Under the pieces are notes generated by a model. That model saw only the letters and a list, made by a program, of their open reading frames with translations. It ran no database searches and was not told the origin of the DNA. The translations under genes and the position numbers were made by a program. Positions 45,310 through 57,300 of a stretch of 64,000 nt of DNA are shown piece by piece. The DNA comes from Mytilus galloprovincialis (taxonomy: Eukaryota > Mollusca > Bivalvia > Mytilida > Mytilidae): the NCBI RefSeq assembly GCF_965363235.1, contig NC_134840.1, positions 96,298,416 through 96,362,415 on the forward strand, given 5' to 3'. Each line of letters starts with the position of its first letter. The first letter of the stretch is position 1.

Positions 45310-45775
45310 GAGAAGAACAAAACGCCATTGATTTTCTCGTTTGAATTGATTTACATTTGTCACTCCAGTGCCGTTTATAGCTTGCTATGCGTTACGGGTT
45401 TTGCACATTGTGGAAGGTCGTATACGATAACCTATAAGCTGTTATTCAGTGGTTATTGTTTGTATATGTGTAACATATTTGTTGTTCGTTCATTTTCTGT
45501 ACATACATAAGGCCGTTAGTTTTCTTGTTTGAATTATTTTACATTATCATTTCGGGCCTTTATAGATGACTATGCGGTATTGGCTTTGCTCATTGTTGAA
45601 GGCCGTATGGTGATCTATAGTTGTTAATTTCTGTGTCATTTTGGTATGTTGTGGAGAGTTGTCTCATTGGCAATCATACCACATCTTATTTTTGTATATA
45701 GCTGTTATCCTTTTATGTCAGTGCTTTCCCGTGTAGAATTGTCTCATTAGCAATCATAACACATCTTCATATTTT
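45310..45775 (+). repeat. Dispersed repeat, two diverged tandem-like halves
   Basis: 'TTTACATTTGTCACTCCAGT', 'GTTTTGCACATTGTGGAAGG' recurs as 'TTTACATTATCATTTCGGGC', 'GCTTTGCTCATTGTTGAAGG'. It ends in 'GAGAGTTGTCTCATTGGCAA', a phrase shared with 30.5 and 41.8 kb. Confidence 0.6.
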
Positions 45776-45779
45776 TTAT

Positions 45780-47230
45780 GCTAACTGTACTAGTTACTTC
45801 AATCAAAGTTCAACTTACAAATAAAATCATGTTTTTATAGACCGCGGTAATTTTATTAATATTTATAAGGAATCAGGCTTCGTTTTTGTAAAAGTCAATC
45901 ACCAATATTTTTATTTGTGAATTTCAAATTTGCTGCTTTAGTGCTGAAAATAAATATATACAAGATCGAAATTATAACATGCACCGTCAGCATTTTTTAA
46001 CAAATGGGCTCTTTAAATTTATCTTAATAGAATTATTCAACAGAAAGAATTATAGAACCTTAAAATTTTAGATCGTTTGTTCAGAATATAAATTAATTCT
46101 TAAACGCATCACATTTTGATTTAATTATAAATCTTCTATTTAGTTATATAAATCGCGTATTAATTTAGTTATATTTTTCTGATTTATCTAAATAACGAAG
46201 TTTTTAGATTATAAAGCATGGTATAAATACGGGGCAAGAATTGATTCCCTTAGAATACCAGAGTGCCAATAAACGGAAGGTCAGAATTGTGACAGTATTC
46301 CAAAGTAAAGTGTTTTTCTATCGTTTTAATTATCAACTTGATAATCAATTAGTCGCTAATTGGAAAATTGTCTACATAAATACTCGAAATGACATTTGGA
46401 TTGCATGCAATTAATTGACTACCAATTTGTGTAAGCGGATCTCCGGAGAATAGAATTAATAAGTAATATAAGGGCAAAACTGATTGAAATTCATGGCACT
46501 TCGTCCTCCTAATATCTAGTTTGTTGTCTCTCGAGGTCTGACTTCATATTGGCGACAATGTAGTCCGCCTATCAATCTTCAGTTTTACGTGTTTGATCTC
46601 ATTTCAATAAAGTAGTTAAAAGGTTTACCGCTTGGTTGTAATTAACTAGTTAGTGTTTATAGCCGATATCATTTAGATCTTATTATTTTTGAATACAGAT
46701 TGATATGGGAAGGCAATTGAAGTAGACAATGTCAACAAAGTTATTCAGCGTTTAACGTCACATCTATTCATATCGCATTAGCTTTTTATGATTGAAATAC
46801 GATTTTTGTCCATACATATTGTTTAATTTCTATTAGTAAAAGATTCACGGTGAATCAAATTTCCAATTAGAATCTAATTAAATAATCTTTTCAAAGCGTC
46901 GTCATGGAAACCAACCTTTCTTCCGTATTCCGTTTCCATTCGGATTTGGTAAATGGTATTTGTTTTGCATTTGTACATACTCCAATTATTTACAAGAATA
47001 CAGTCATTTCACTTGTTTGGAAAACAAAGAAATAAAGGAAAAACACACCCGACTAACTATGCTGGCACAACAAAAATAAATTGGTTCTAAATTGAGGAAA
47101 TATTCTGGAAAGTTGTTTCAAAGTGATGTACAAGTAAAGAATTGAATAATGATGTTGTATGGAATTTTGATGTTGTAAAGTGTATATAGTTTACCTCGAT
47201 ATCGATATACCTTGATACAATGTTATATAT
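45780..47230. other. No confident gene
   Basis: AT-rich sequence without repeats that I recognise. No exon candidates with splice sites were found. Confidence 0.35.
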
Positions 47231-47511
47231 GTTACAGGTATTTTCTAAATTTAGGCATTTTGTAAAATGACTGAATTTTTAGGCCATTTCTAAAATGCCT
47301 AAAGTTGGCGGGCATTTTACAAAATGCCTAAAAAAACCTAGTCATTTTGTAAAATGCCTGTAATTTTTAATGAAAATTTTACAAATTGCCTGGTCTGTTT
47401 CAGGCAAATTGTGTAAATATGAAATACATGAAATAGATGATAAAAATATATTGTAAAGCTACACAAAAGGGTTAAGTAAAATAAATTAAAGATTATTCTT
47501 TAAAATGTAGC

Positions 47512-47818
47512 CATAATTGTCAACCATTTTCCAAAGTGTACAAAACATACACTTTGTCCGACCCCCCTCCCTCAATCAAAAAGTGTACATCAACCACTTT
47601 CAGATTTCAAGACAAGAATCAATCATTCTTAAATAAAAAGAAGATCCTGTCTATTATTGTTCAGATTCATATCAAAATTTGCATTGAAAATAGATTGAAA
47701 AATATCTGGCTGTTTTACTTTTATTTTTTTTTTAAGGCATACGGTAAAATTTTGATTGTTTAACCCCCTCCATCCAAGTGTACGTTTTGTACACTTTGGA
47801 AAATGGTTGACAATTATG
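47512..47818. mobile_element. 307-bp MITE nested in the cysteine-rich-ORF element
   Basis: The left end 'CATAATTGTCAACCATTTTC' and right end 'GAAAATGGTTGACAATTATG' are exact inverted repeats. With one mismatch the pairing continues through CAAAGTGTACAAAAC to about 42 bp. No ORF of its own; the frame 47536-47763 is chance. The target duplication was not resolved. Confidence 0.85.
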
Positions 47819-47819
47819 A

Positions 47820-48167
47820 ATGACCCCTAACCTTATGGCTGTTGCGACTGGAAAGGAAGAGCATCGTTATCAACTGGGAATTAAAAAAGGAATACTACGT
47901 GGACTTTACACCAGGAATCAGTTTGAACTGTCTGACAGTAACTTTATTGCTATTCAATCTGTAAATTATGATAATGAAATATCTTTTAGAAAAGCTGTCA
48001 GTAAAGTTTCTTTATGTAATGGTCAGGGTTACATAAAATGTGGCTGTAGTGCTAGTGGTAAGACTAGATGTAACACTAAACGTTGTCTTTGCAAAAAGTC
48101 GTGACAAATGTGTAACAGTCGCTGTCATCCAAACCTTACATGTAGCAACAAATAATTGTCAACTTCA
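47820..48167 (+). pseudogene. C-terminal fragment of a transposon protein with a Cys-rich zinc-knuckle-like tail
   Basis: It reads NLMAVATGKEEHRYQLGIKK, GILRGLYTRNQFELSDSNFI, then CNGQGYIKCGCSASGKTRCN and TKRCLCKKS. A TGA follows, then QMCNSRCHPNLTCSNK and a second stop. The tail pattern (GxGxxKCxC, CxTxRCxC, CNSRCH, CSNK) resembles the C-terminus of integrase-type proteins related to KRBA2/SCAND3-like or Ginger transposons, from memory. There is no catalytic domain here, and the 5' part was lost, apparently with the nested MITE at its edge. Confidence 0.6.
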
Positions 48168-48479
48168 CTGTTTATGTAAATAATTCAATTACAATTAAAA
48201 ATATGTAACTGTTTAAATTACATGCTTTATTTAATGATAGAATAAAAGTATCTATTTGATATTTCAAGTCGTTTAATTTTGAGTACATTATATTCAGTTA
48301 TAGTCTTTTAGGCATTTTGTAAAATGCCTCACAATTTTTTCAGGCATTTTATAAAATGCCTGAAAAAAAGTGTCAATTTGTAAAATTCCTAAATCATGCA
48401 GGCATTTTAGAAAATGCCTAAAAATTTCAGTCATTTTACAAAATGCCTAAATTTAGAAAATTCCTGTAAAATATATATA

Positions 48480-50370
48480 TATAGTCATTTTATAGAGGAA
48501 CTTCCACCAAAAAGTAAAACAAAAATAATGCTCTTACAATCATATTTACTAATGTTTTGCTCATTATTGAAGGCCGTACGGTGGCCAATAATAGCTAGCT
48601 TTCTACTGTAATTTTAATATTAAATAGTCCGGTTCATTTTCCTGTATCTTCTTCCCTTAATAGTGGACAGCACTTCCCTATATGCCAATGGGGTTAACAA
48701 CGGGAGGAAGAAGAAACGTCTTGCTGTGGTATTAAGAAAAACACGTTGAAAAAAGATTTTGTGTGATGTTAACAATTAATATTTTATGTGTTGATTCCGA
48801 GCTTACAGTTAAACAGCCAAATACAAGGTTAAATGTCAAATTGTTGTATGCACTGTTATGCAATTTTCTTGAAAACGAGACTACCCCTACATAAAGTGAA
48901 AATTTAAGACGGGAAGTAAAATAAAAACGAAATAAAGCAGTGAAACGATTCAGCCATAACGTTTAATATAATTTGCAATGAAGAGAAAAAACGATGAAAA
49001 CAAATCTCTGTCATAAAAACACAGACAAAACGTATAATTTTAAAATTAATAAAAAGAAATAATCATGAATTATATGAATGTATTGAGTGTCAAACGAGTC
49101 AATTTGTGTGAACTCTCTGCGGAGTAATATCTAGTTATAACCTGGAATCAATCGTAACGACCTATTACAAAAATAAAGCATTAACTGTAACAAATGTTGT
49201 AAATATGGCGCCCAGAGAGACGAAACTCTAGCTCAACAACTCGTATCAATTGTCAACTCTATAATTACTAATCTCAGCTTATCCAGGGGCAAAAATACGG
49301 AATTTGGATTTGAAGGTAAACTCCTGGGAACCCAATACAATTTTTGAAATTAAAAGTTTTTATGCATTGAAAAGTGATAGCTTTTATCATTTCTTCCGAA
49401 GTTCTGGTCCAATGCTAGAGAATCTCGAAGGAACGAAGAATGGTAGCTAGCGTTAATGATACATGGACATATTGTTTAGCGCTGACTTGTTAATTAACTA
49501 GCTAAAGTAGAGAGGTTTCATTATATGAAGTGCTTATTATCGGCAATAAACCCGTTTTCATATTACAATCCATTATTATTCTACATAGATGATTGCTCAA
49601 AGATCATATCAAGTTAAATGTTGTGTTTTACAGGCACAAATAAATTTGATTGAATGATTAAATCTGAGTTCCGAGATTTAAAGCTCGTCATCAACAATTC
49701 CCTGGGACGTTTACCTCAGACATCCAATCTCTTGCTAATACGTTTATTAAAATGCATTAAAATTTAACATATCTTGATAACGTTAGTCAAATACCGACAT
49801 ATAGGATAAGTCCAATCTGTAGGGTACAATTCAAAGCGTAATATATATCTGTACAGGCATATGCCATCACTTTACAACATTTTATAGTGGTGATATTGTA
49901 TCAACGTCGTCAACTGTAGACTATTTGATGACACAGTAGGGCTTCCTTTAGGGGAAATCAGGGCATTGCAGTCTGGATATATATGCTGCAGAAATTATTG
50001 CTGCATAAAAAATTTATGATAACATACTGCATGAATATATGATGTCTAAAAATTAGAATTCGTCCAATATTTGACTTCTGTATGTATAATTATACAATGT
50101 TCTTATCTCGTTTTCAATTATAAAACTCTTTTAACTAGATTGAATTTACATGGAAAAAAATACTCAAGAGATAAGTTGCTGATTTTTTTTTTAATGTTTA
50201 GCCAATGAATTGTCAGAAAAGTAAACGGAGAAAATGGAAAATTGAAATAACAAAAAATACCGAACTACAACGAAAATTCAGAACGGAAAGTTTCTTATTC
50301 TGATATGTTTTTATGAAACAAATATGATATATTTATTGAGCTAGCACAACTGTGTGTACTTAGTAAAAGA
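48480..50370. other. No confident gene
   Basis: AT-rich non-coding sequence with a short dispersed phrase near 48540-48600 ('ATTGAAGGCCGTACGGTGGC', shared with 45.6 kb). No exon candidates. Confidence 0.35.
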
Positions 50371-50374
50371 TGAA

Positions 50375-50534
50375 GCGTATATACTATATTCATTTGACAT
50401 TTGTGTCTTATATATTTTCCTAAATATGAATGAAATTACGCCACTGAAAATAAAGCGTATATACTATATTCATTTGACATTTGTGTCTTATATATTTTCC
50501 TAAATATGAATGAAATTACGCCACTGAAAATAAA
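50375..50534 (+). repeat. Perfect 80-bp tandem duplication
   Basis: 50375-50454 and 50455-50534 appear identical, starting GCGTATATACTATATTCATT. It is immediately followed by a second duplication of about 38 bp ('CACCTTGTCAACGTAAA...CTGAAGTAACTTGTTTTGT', about 50567-50645). Confidence 0.9.
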
Positions 50535-50615
50535 GCAACTAACAGATAACGAACTTGATTTGTGTTTCACCTTGTCAACGTAAACCTGAAGTAACTTGTT
50601 TTGTTTTTCACCTTG

Positions 50616-50813
50616 TCAACGTAAAACTGAAGTAACTTGTTTTGTCTTGCATGTAGCACGATAAATGAACACTTTCTCTGGCTTTGCAACATGGTTATCT
50701 TCTTGTACAATAGAGGCGACTTCGTGTTTGTCTATATCTATTTGATAACTTCGGTGATTTTCGTTCGGTACGTCAGCAGGGAAAATTTCTAAAACCATGA
50801 TCTCGAGTTCCAA
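50616..50813 (-). CDS. Possible short coding exon, function unknown
   Basis: The 65-codon frame starts MELEIMVLEIFPADVPNENH and continues RSYQIDIDKHEVASIVQEDN. Its charged, mixed composition looks more protein-like than other frames in this AT-rich region. Its 3' end falls in the 38-bp duplication, where one copy offers a TTCAG|GTTTAC donor-like site. No homologue or partner exon was recognised. It could be a first exon of an unrecognised gene or a chance frame. Confidence 0.25.
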   Translation of the reverse strand: MELEIMVLEIFPADVPNENHRSYQIDIDKHEVASIVQEDNHVAKPEKVFIYRATCKTKQVTSVLR

Positions 50814-50829
50814 TATTTAAATCAATGGA

Positions 50830-51920
50830 GGTATTTGTACGCCATTGCAGATCTCATTTTTATTCTATTTTATAATTTAAAAAGTATACTTATGTAAACA
50901 TATTGTAAAAAGAAATAATTCACAAGTTAGGCCACACCAATTTAATTCCTTGTTCGACGGACCCGCCCGAATAAACATATTTTTTCCAAAACGAAAAAAA
51001 ATTATATATTCCCGCCTTAGTGAACAGGAAAAAAGAACACTTCATATCAAAGTACATGTAGTAAATCAAGTGTTTTACCATCTTATTTTGATAAATACTA
51101 TCAAAAATATTATGTTATGTTTTCCCCCCAAAAAAAATAGTATCGCTTGCCTTTAATTTTCAAGCTTCGCCTGAAATGTTTGCAATTTTTTTTTATAAAA
51201 TTTTTCAAATTGCTTGCTCGCCCAAATTATTGGAGTAGAACAAGAAATTTAATTGGTGTGGCCTTATGGATGTTGAGATAGACAGTTGAAGTCTGTGAAA
51301 CATAAATTAATATAGCATAGGTATTTTTTTCTAAAGAAAATGAATGATAAATGGTATTTATTTATCACATACCAGGTTACAACGTACAATTCTTTACACA
51401 TTGAAAAAGTCACAACTGTCTTTCAAAAAATATATTAGGACATTGCTAACAGCAGTGTAAAAATAATCTGTCGTTTTTCCTATTTACGGCAAATTTTGGG
51501 GTCTCATTAATCTAACGTTAGCTAATGGTTTGTCATCGGAGGAGTCGTTTTACTGCGGGTATGGAAATACAATGCTGTTTATAACTTTGTAATTAGTTAT
51601 TGCTACTGACAGAATCGCGTAATAAAATAACGAGGAAAATAAATTTCCGTACATTTCCTATCTCTTCATTCAATTTTTGGCGTATTAGGTTCTAATCAAT
51701 GTGTTTAGCTCGTAAAACTCGTACAGATAACACACAGCTAGTTTGTCCACAGTGACAACACTTTTAATTAATATTTCAAATTAAATAAGGTATTGTTTAA
51801 TCAATAATAGAATTACGCTTAGAAAAGATCTGACTTGAGTATATACAGACAAGTCTTCGTGGTTAAAACATGTTCAATGATAAATTAATGTCTATATAGA
51901 CAGGAAAACAGGAAGTTGTT
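50830..51920. other. No confident gene
   Basis: AT-rich, no recognised repeats. 'AATTTAATTGGTGTGGCCT' near 51246 is a partial inverse of 'AGGCCACACCAATTTAATTC' at 50931, making a possible inverted pair about 300 bp apart (MITE-like, 50930-51266). Confidence 0.4.
50931..51266. mobile_element. Candidate 336-bp MITE
   Basis: The left end AGGCCACACCAATTTAATT and the right end AATTGGTGTGGCCT form a 14-base exact inverted repeat (AGGCCACACCAATT). The interior is AT-rich and non-coding; the frame 50950-51156 is inside it. Confidence 0.6.
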
Positions 51921-51924
51921 ATGA

Positions 51925-52440
51925 TATAATGTAAAATCACAAAAATACTGAACTCCGAGGGAAATTCAAAACGGAAAGTCCTTAATCAAATGGCAATATT
52001 AAAAGCTCAAACACATCAAACGAATGGATAACAACTGTCATATTCCTAAATTGGTTCAGATACGTTCTTATGTAGATAATGGTGGATTTAACCTAGTTTT
52101 ATAGCTAGCTGAACCTCTCACTTGTATGATAGTTGCACAAATTTCTTTATATTGACACCGATGCGCAAACAAAACAAACAGACATAATAGGCAAAAATGT
52201 CCATTATACGGCAGTCACAAACATACAAACATGTAACAAAAAAGCTCAAAATGGCATGCAGACCAAGCATATTAGAAAAAAATAAACACAAGAATACACA
52301 AATTTACCGGAATGAATAGGTACAGGGCCACGTCATGTATGTAAGGAAGAAAGATAAAAAGGCATATAGGCTTTCTGGGTTTTATGGCTAGCTAAACTTC
52401 TCACTTGTATAGCAGTTGCTTAGGGGGTTACTTTTTATGT
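51925..52440 (-). repeat. Family 1 repeat, long reverse copy with partial second end
   Basis: 'AAATCACAAAAATACTGAAC', 'CGGAAAGTCCTTAATCAAAT', 'CATATTCCTAAATTGGTTCA', 'GACATAATAGGCAAAAATGT' to about 52215. A further end-like phrase 'TTTTATGGCTAGCTAAACTT' is at 52380-52400. Confidence 0.8.
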
Positions 52441-53235
52441 GTTTAGAAATGAATCGATACTGAACACGCATACATGTACGTGTTGCCTCTTAAAAGTATT
52501 TTATATATTTTTCAATAAATAACTTCTCGAATGGCCCGAAGTTTCGACTACTGTTTTGCAAAAAAACACTGTAATGTTGATTTTTGTTGCAAAACAGATT
52601 TCCTCATTTTTCTGTCCTTGTACATCCAAATATATTGTGTGCATGAACATATGCAGTCCGAACAAAATCAGACAACCAAAAGCCCTATTATAAACCACAA
52701 CTATAATTTTTGTTTTTTTAATTGGTCATGGGGAAGGGGCGAAAGGCGTCAGCGCCTTTAACAACATTTCAAATAACTTTTTAACATCGCTTCAAGAAGT
52801 ATAAGAAAACATATAGATGGCGTATGCGTCAACAGAAAATGATACAATTATTTGGTTAAATAGAGTCTCTGAACTTTTTATAAATTTGTTTAGAGGTTTG
52901 TCATGCCACACTGAAACCAGGTTCAACCCACCATTTTTTTTCTTAAAATGGCCATTGTTATATTATAGTTCGTGTCTGTGTGTGTCACATTTTAATGTTG
53001 TGTTGTAGTCTCTTATATTTGATGCGTTTCCCTGAGTTTTAGTTTGTAACCCGGATTTGTTTTTTTTCCTAATCGATTTATGAATTTCGAACAGCGGTAT
53101 GCTACTGTTGCCTTTATTTGGAAGAAATTAATTAAAAATCAAACTGAAAAACCGGGCTAAACATCGTTACATGTAGCTGTTGGTATCAGAATATTATGAT
53201 CATTGAAGGAAAATATTACTGAAACAAATAGCCTT

Positions 53236-53398
53236 CAGAGGCGGATTTAGAGGGGGCCAGGGGGCCCGCCCCCCCCCCCTTTTTGGGAAAAAAATTGGTT
53301 GCTTATATAGGGAATCACTGAAGCTCGACTGGAGCGGGCCCCCTCTTAGCGCAGTAAGTGGGCCCCCACTTATGAAAATTTCTAGATCTGCTAGTAGC
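53236..53398. mobile_element. GC-rich MITE-like repeat of about 160 bp
   Basis: It starts GGCGGATTTAGAGGGGGCCA and ends TTTCTAGATCTGCTAG. The ends GCGGATTTAG and CTAGATCTGC are an imperfect inverted pair. The centre has GGGCCC blocks and a C12 run. It stands out sharply from the AT-rich surroundings and is a class of repeat I recall from bivalves. Confidence 0.7.
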
Positions 53399-53399
53399 C

Positions 53400-54650
53400 T
53401 TAAGACTTCAATGTTTCTAAGCTTTACATATGGAAAAATGATATGGCTTTTTCAATGCCTCACTCGTATCAAGACGAGATACAAAAATAATCTCCAGAGC
53501 TATGCGAGTTATTGGGACGCCATATATCAGATACCTTTTAAATAGTATCCTTAAAAGGCTTCTTTTCTGTTTTGGTTTCCTTATATATACGTGACTCATA
53601 TCGATATTATCACGGATGGCTTGTGCAGAACAATTACTATAGATGGTATCACGCATACTATTTACTTGTATTTACAACAAAGTATATAATAAAGGTCGGT
53701 ATTGTTGTCTTATTATTTAGGATACATACATCATTAACATCCAATTAAGAAAGGTGACTTCATGATTTAACAGATATATTATTCGAGATTCCCAAGAGAG
53801 TACGTCGTGCTCCCTTATCTGTCATATAATAGTAATAGCAATGTAAAATATAGTTCTTAATTTACCATTTTCTAATATTTACCTTGAAATGTAAACACCA
53901 ATTTGCGAAAATATGATAGTTTAATTCAGCTTACAGTAATCACGAATAATTATAAAATGTCGTCTGCTTGTCACGAGATTACAAATGCAACTAGTTATAC
54001 TTAATCATCAAATGAGTTGATCAAAATAAACATACGATCGGGCACAAGTCAAATCAAAGCAGATCCCCTAGAAACATCCATAATTTTAATGTTTGTAAGA
54101 TCAAGGAATACCTATGTCACCTGGGAAATTTGCGACAAATGACTGTCAATTACGCTGATTGGCCGATACAGTAATATACAGGTGATCACCACGTGCATTA
54201 ACAATTACCTGAATTATTTATATTCTATTGTTTTCCGTTGGACCTTTTAATTCCCTATCAAATATGTTTCGTAATTAAAAAACTAATTTAACGATGCTTT
54301 TCAATATTTTGACAATAAACATAAGTGCTAGATTTTAATAATGACAAAATGAATAATAAGACTGTTAGGCAAAGTAAAGATCACAGACACGATCGGAATA
54401 GTACACCAAAACACTAAAGCATAATGTTCATTTAATAATACCAAAACGGTTTTACTATCTCTGTTTGCAAAACTATCCTTTTCATTTAAACACTGCTCCT
54501 ACACTATTGCATATTAATTGGACCGTAGAAAAACCTGACGGAAAGACACGCAAAGAAAGAGGTACATTTGGGACTTTTTAAGTCGCAAAATAAGTTATCC
54601 CTGTTAATCGTCCGAATAAAGTTGTGTTTATTAAATTAAGGAAAATTGAA
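53400..54650. other. No confident gene
   Basis: No recognised repeats or exons. The frame 53417-53656 (-) is a balanced 79-codon reading without family motifs, and splice context was not found. Confidence 0.3.
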
Positions 54651-54654
54651 TGTA

Positions 54655-55085
54655 GATATCTGGCCGAAAGATACCAGAGGAACAGTCAAACTCATAAATC
54701 GAAAATAAACCTACAACGCCATGGCTAAAATTGAAAAAGACAGACAAACAAATAATAGTACACTAGATACAACATAGAAAACTAAAGACTGAGCAACACA
54801 AACCCCACAAAAACTTGGGATCATCTCAGGTGTTCCGGAAGGGTAAGCAGAACCTGCTGGACATGTGGCACCCTTTGTGTTGCTCATGTTATTACAAACC
54901 CGATAAAAAGTCTTAATTCGGTAGGTTACATTCATAAAAGGGAAGGGGATTGTAGTTACGACGTAAGAATCATATCCGATATCATTCGTGAAACGGTTAT
55001 TCAATAACGGTGAACCAACTCGTGGTGGCGTCCGTAAAATTTCGAAGGGATACTTTGAACTTAAGTTTCTGACTTTTCATTTGTC
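54655..55085 (-). mobile_element. Penelope-like element 3' tail, best preserved solo copy
   Basis: Running on the - strand from about 55080: 'CGAAATTTTACGGACGCCAC'-type start, 'CGTTTCACGAATGATATCGG', 'TGCCACATGTCCAGCAGGTT', 'CATGGCGTTGTAGGTTTATT'. The frame 54711-55004 lies within it. The same order occurs near 2.2, 21.3, 41.6 and 44.5 kb, and reversed near 22.4 and 61.7 kb. Confidence 0.7.
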
Positions 55086-55117
55086 CGACACCCCATTATT
55101 CTAATACCTTATCAATA

Positions 55118-55425
55118 AATTTGATTGATTGATTGGTGTTGTTACATCCAGTGGCAAATAGTTCATGCAAATACTGGAGGAAAACAAATTAACCATCAAT
55201 ATAAAAGGCCGTGTAATAGTGAATTGACCAAAATGAAGGATTAGAAGTTTGGACTGCCACTAGGACATAAGGATATACTATGCGTATTTGAAAGGAACAG
55301 ACCCATATACGGACTCATCATAAAAAATATTGTAAGGATTCTTGAAAGTTAAAAGATTGTGACACTCTCTGTAAACGAGGGATCGAATATAACTTTTCAT
55401 CTTTAACCGGACGTGGCTGAGTATC
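55118..55425 (+). repeat. SINE/CORE-like repeat, second copy
   Basis: TTGATTGATTGATTGGTGTT, 'CCAGTGGCAAATAGTTCATG', 'GGACTGCCACTAGGACATAA', 'TTAACCGGACGTGGCTGA', homologous to 13235-13690 but more diverged. Confidence 0.65.
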
Positions 55426-55429
55426 CATA

Positions 55430-56995
55430 CATCCAAAATAGCAAAAAGAATGCCTTAATTTTGCAAGGGTTTAACTGCTGGTCTTAAAAAAAACAAAAAC
55501 TAACGTAACCCCCTCCAGTCATGCATCATTGGGATGAAGAAAATGTAAAGGGCAGTTTATTATTTTATCCAAGCATATTGGTTCAAGCAAACCAAAATAA
55601 CAAATCAATCTTTTAAGAGAAGCTGGACATGTACTTTGGAAGCAGTGATCTCACTTATTTTGTACTGGATATTCATTATTAAAAATCAAACTCTCAAAAG
55701 AATCCAACTCTTTATCGGTGTACTGGGGGGTTTTTTTCTTAGCTAATAAATACTCAATTATCTGTCAAAATTATAATAGCATGAAACAGCATAAGCAAAC
55801 ACAAGGACTGGAAATAATTCTGTTACAACAAACAAGGGCAATGACACAGAAACAGAATGAAAATGTGTACGCTAACACAAATCTAACACAATACTTGGTA
55901 TACATTTTTAAAGTATTTCTAATAACGGGCATATTATCCCAATTTCGAATCCACCAGTTTTTCAAGAGAATACTCCCATGTATTAGTTAAAACTAATCTT
56001 CCTTCCTGAGAGTCCTCAGAATAATAGTAACATATGTATAAAGAACAATATTATTATGATATCTACACAATACACAATTAAAAATAGATATTAAGGGAAA
56101 AGCATATTAATTTGCACAATTTATAAGTTGTCAACCTAAGCGTTCGAGAGATATTCGCAACAGTATGTTGGGCAAAAATAATCAATGTAAGTTATCTTAA
56201 AAAACTTTTCTGCTTTAGCTTCCTACGTAGTAATATTGGTAAATTTCAGTGACATATACAGATATAACACAAATAAATATTGGTAGGACCATTATGATCA
56301 GATTTTTTTTAACAACTAATTTTACAGAAAACTGCTATCACCTTATGAGTTAATTGTTCCCTTTCTACCATTAAAAAAAAATTGTAAAAAATTTAAATAA
56401 CAAAAATACAGGACTCTGAGGAAAATTATGAACGGATAGTCCCTAATCAGATGGCAAAATCAAAAGCTCAAACACACGAAACTCATCTAATACAACAAAC
56501 TCCTAACGATGAAGTGTCAAACACCGAGGAGTATATTTTGGAAGTGATGAAATATCAGAATTGAACCCGCACTTGTTACTTGTATGCAACATATTTCTAA
56601 CACTTGTTTGAAAGAACGTTTCAATAAACTAATTTCGTCATTGTTCCCAGAACCTTCTGTCTTGTTTGTAACTAAATATCCCAATAAATAAAATCGAAGG
56701 AATAATAGCTTGTTAGTGTTGACACTAATATGAAAACAAATTGTTCATAGTGTATATCTGTCTGTGTGTCCACAACCTCCGTTAATTGACATTAATTGAT
56801 TTATCAATGTGATTTTATCTTTATATGCCCTGATAATCTATTATTAGTAATATTGATGCATCACCTTTTGTTCGTGAGAGTAATGGATGTCTTAGTAGGA
56901 GGCCTTTGTTTGTTTATAATTATGATAAAATCATATCTATACTTAACGGTTCTCCTATATAACTTTTGCCCTTAACAACGTATCGAGTATAGGAT
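55430..56995. other. No confident gene
   Basis: Contains a truncated family 1 fragment at 56395-56485 ('ATACAGGACTCTGAGGAAAA', 'GATAGTCCCTAATCAGATGG'). The opposed frames at 55718-55990 overlap each other and show no motifs. Confidence 0.4.
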
Positions 56996-57000
56996 TTGAT

Positions 57001-57300
57001 TTGCCGTCTTGTGAAATAAGGGACAAGATCACCAATAAATGTTTTACCGTCTTGTGAAATAAGGGACAAGATCACCAATAAATGCTTTACCGTCTTGTGA
57101 AATAAGGGACAAGATCACCAATAAATGTTTTACCGTCTTGTGAAATAAGGGACAAGATCACCAATATAAATATTTTACCGTCTTGTGAAATTAAGGACAA
57201 GATCACCAATAAATGTTTTACCGTCTTTTGAAATTAAGGACAAGATCACAAATCAATGATTTGCCGTCGTTTTAAATTAAGGATAAGGTCACAAATCAGT
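57001..57300 (+). repeat. 43-bp minisatellite, about seven units
   Basis: The unit contains CCGTCTTGTGAAATAAGGGA and CAAGATCACCAATAAATG. The first four units are nearly identical, and the last three are progressively diverged towards the right edge. Confidence 0.92.

Larger units (their letters stand above)
47235..48472. mobile_element. 1.24-kb DNA element with palindrome-array TIRs and a cysteine-rich ORF
   Basis: Left 'TACAGGTATTTTCTAAATTT' and right 'AAATTTAGAAAATTCCTGTA' are inverted repeats continuing through AGGCATTTTGTAAAATGACT for about 50 bp or more. AGGCATTTTACAAAATGCCT-type palindromes cluster at both ends (47255-47400, 48305-48460). This is the same end design as the 36.6-38.1-kb element but with a different palindrome core. 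It contains the ORF at 47820-48104 and a nested MITE at 47512-47818. Confidence 0.8.

Noticed and set aside
57001..57300. CRISPR-like array
   Set aside because: Head-to-tail units without unique spacers in an animal genome; it is a minisatellite. The same applies to 39518-39804 and 63512-64000.
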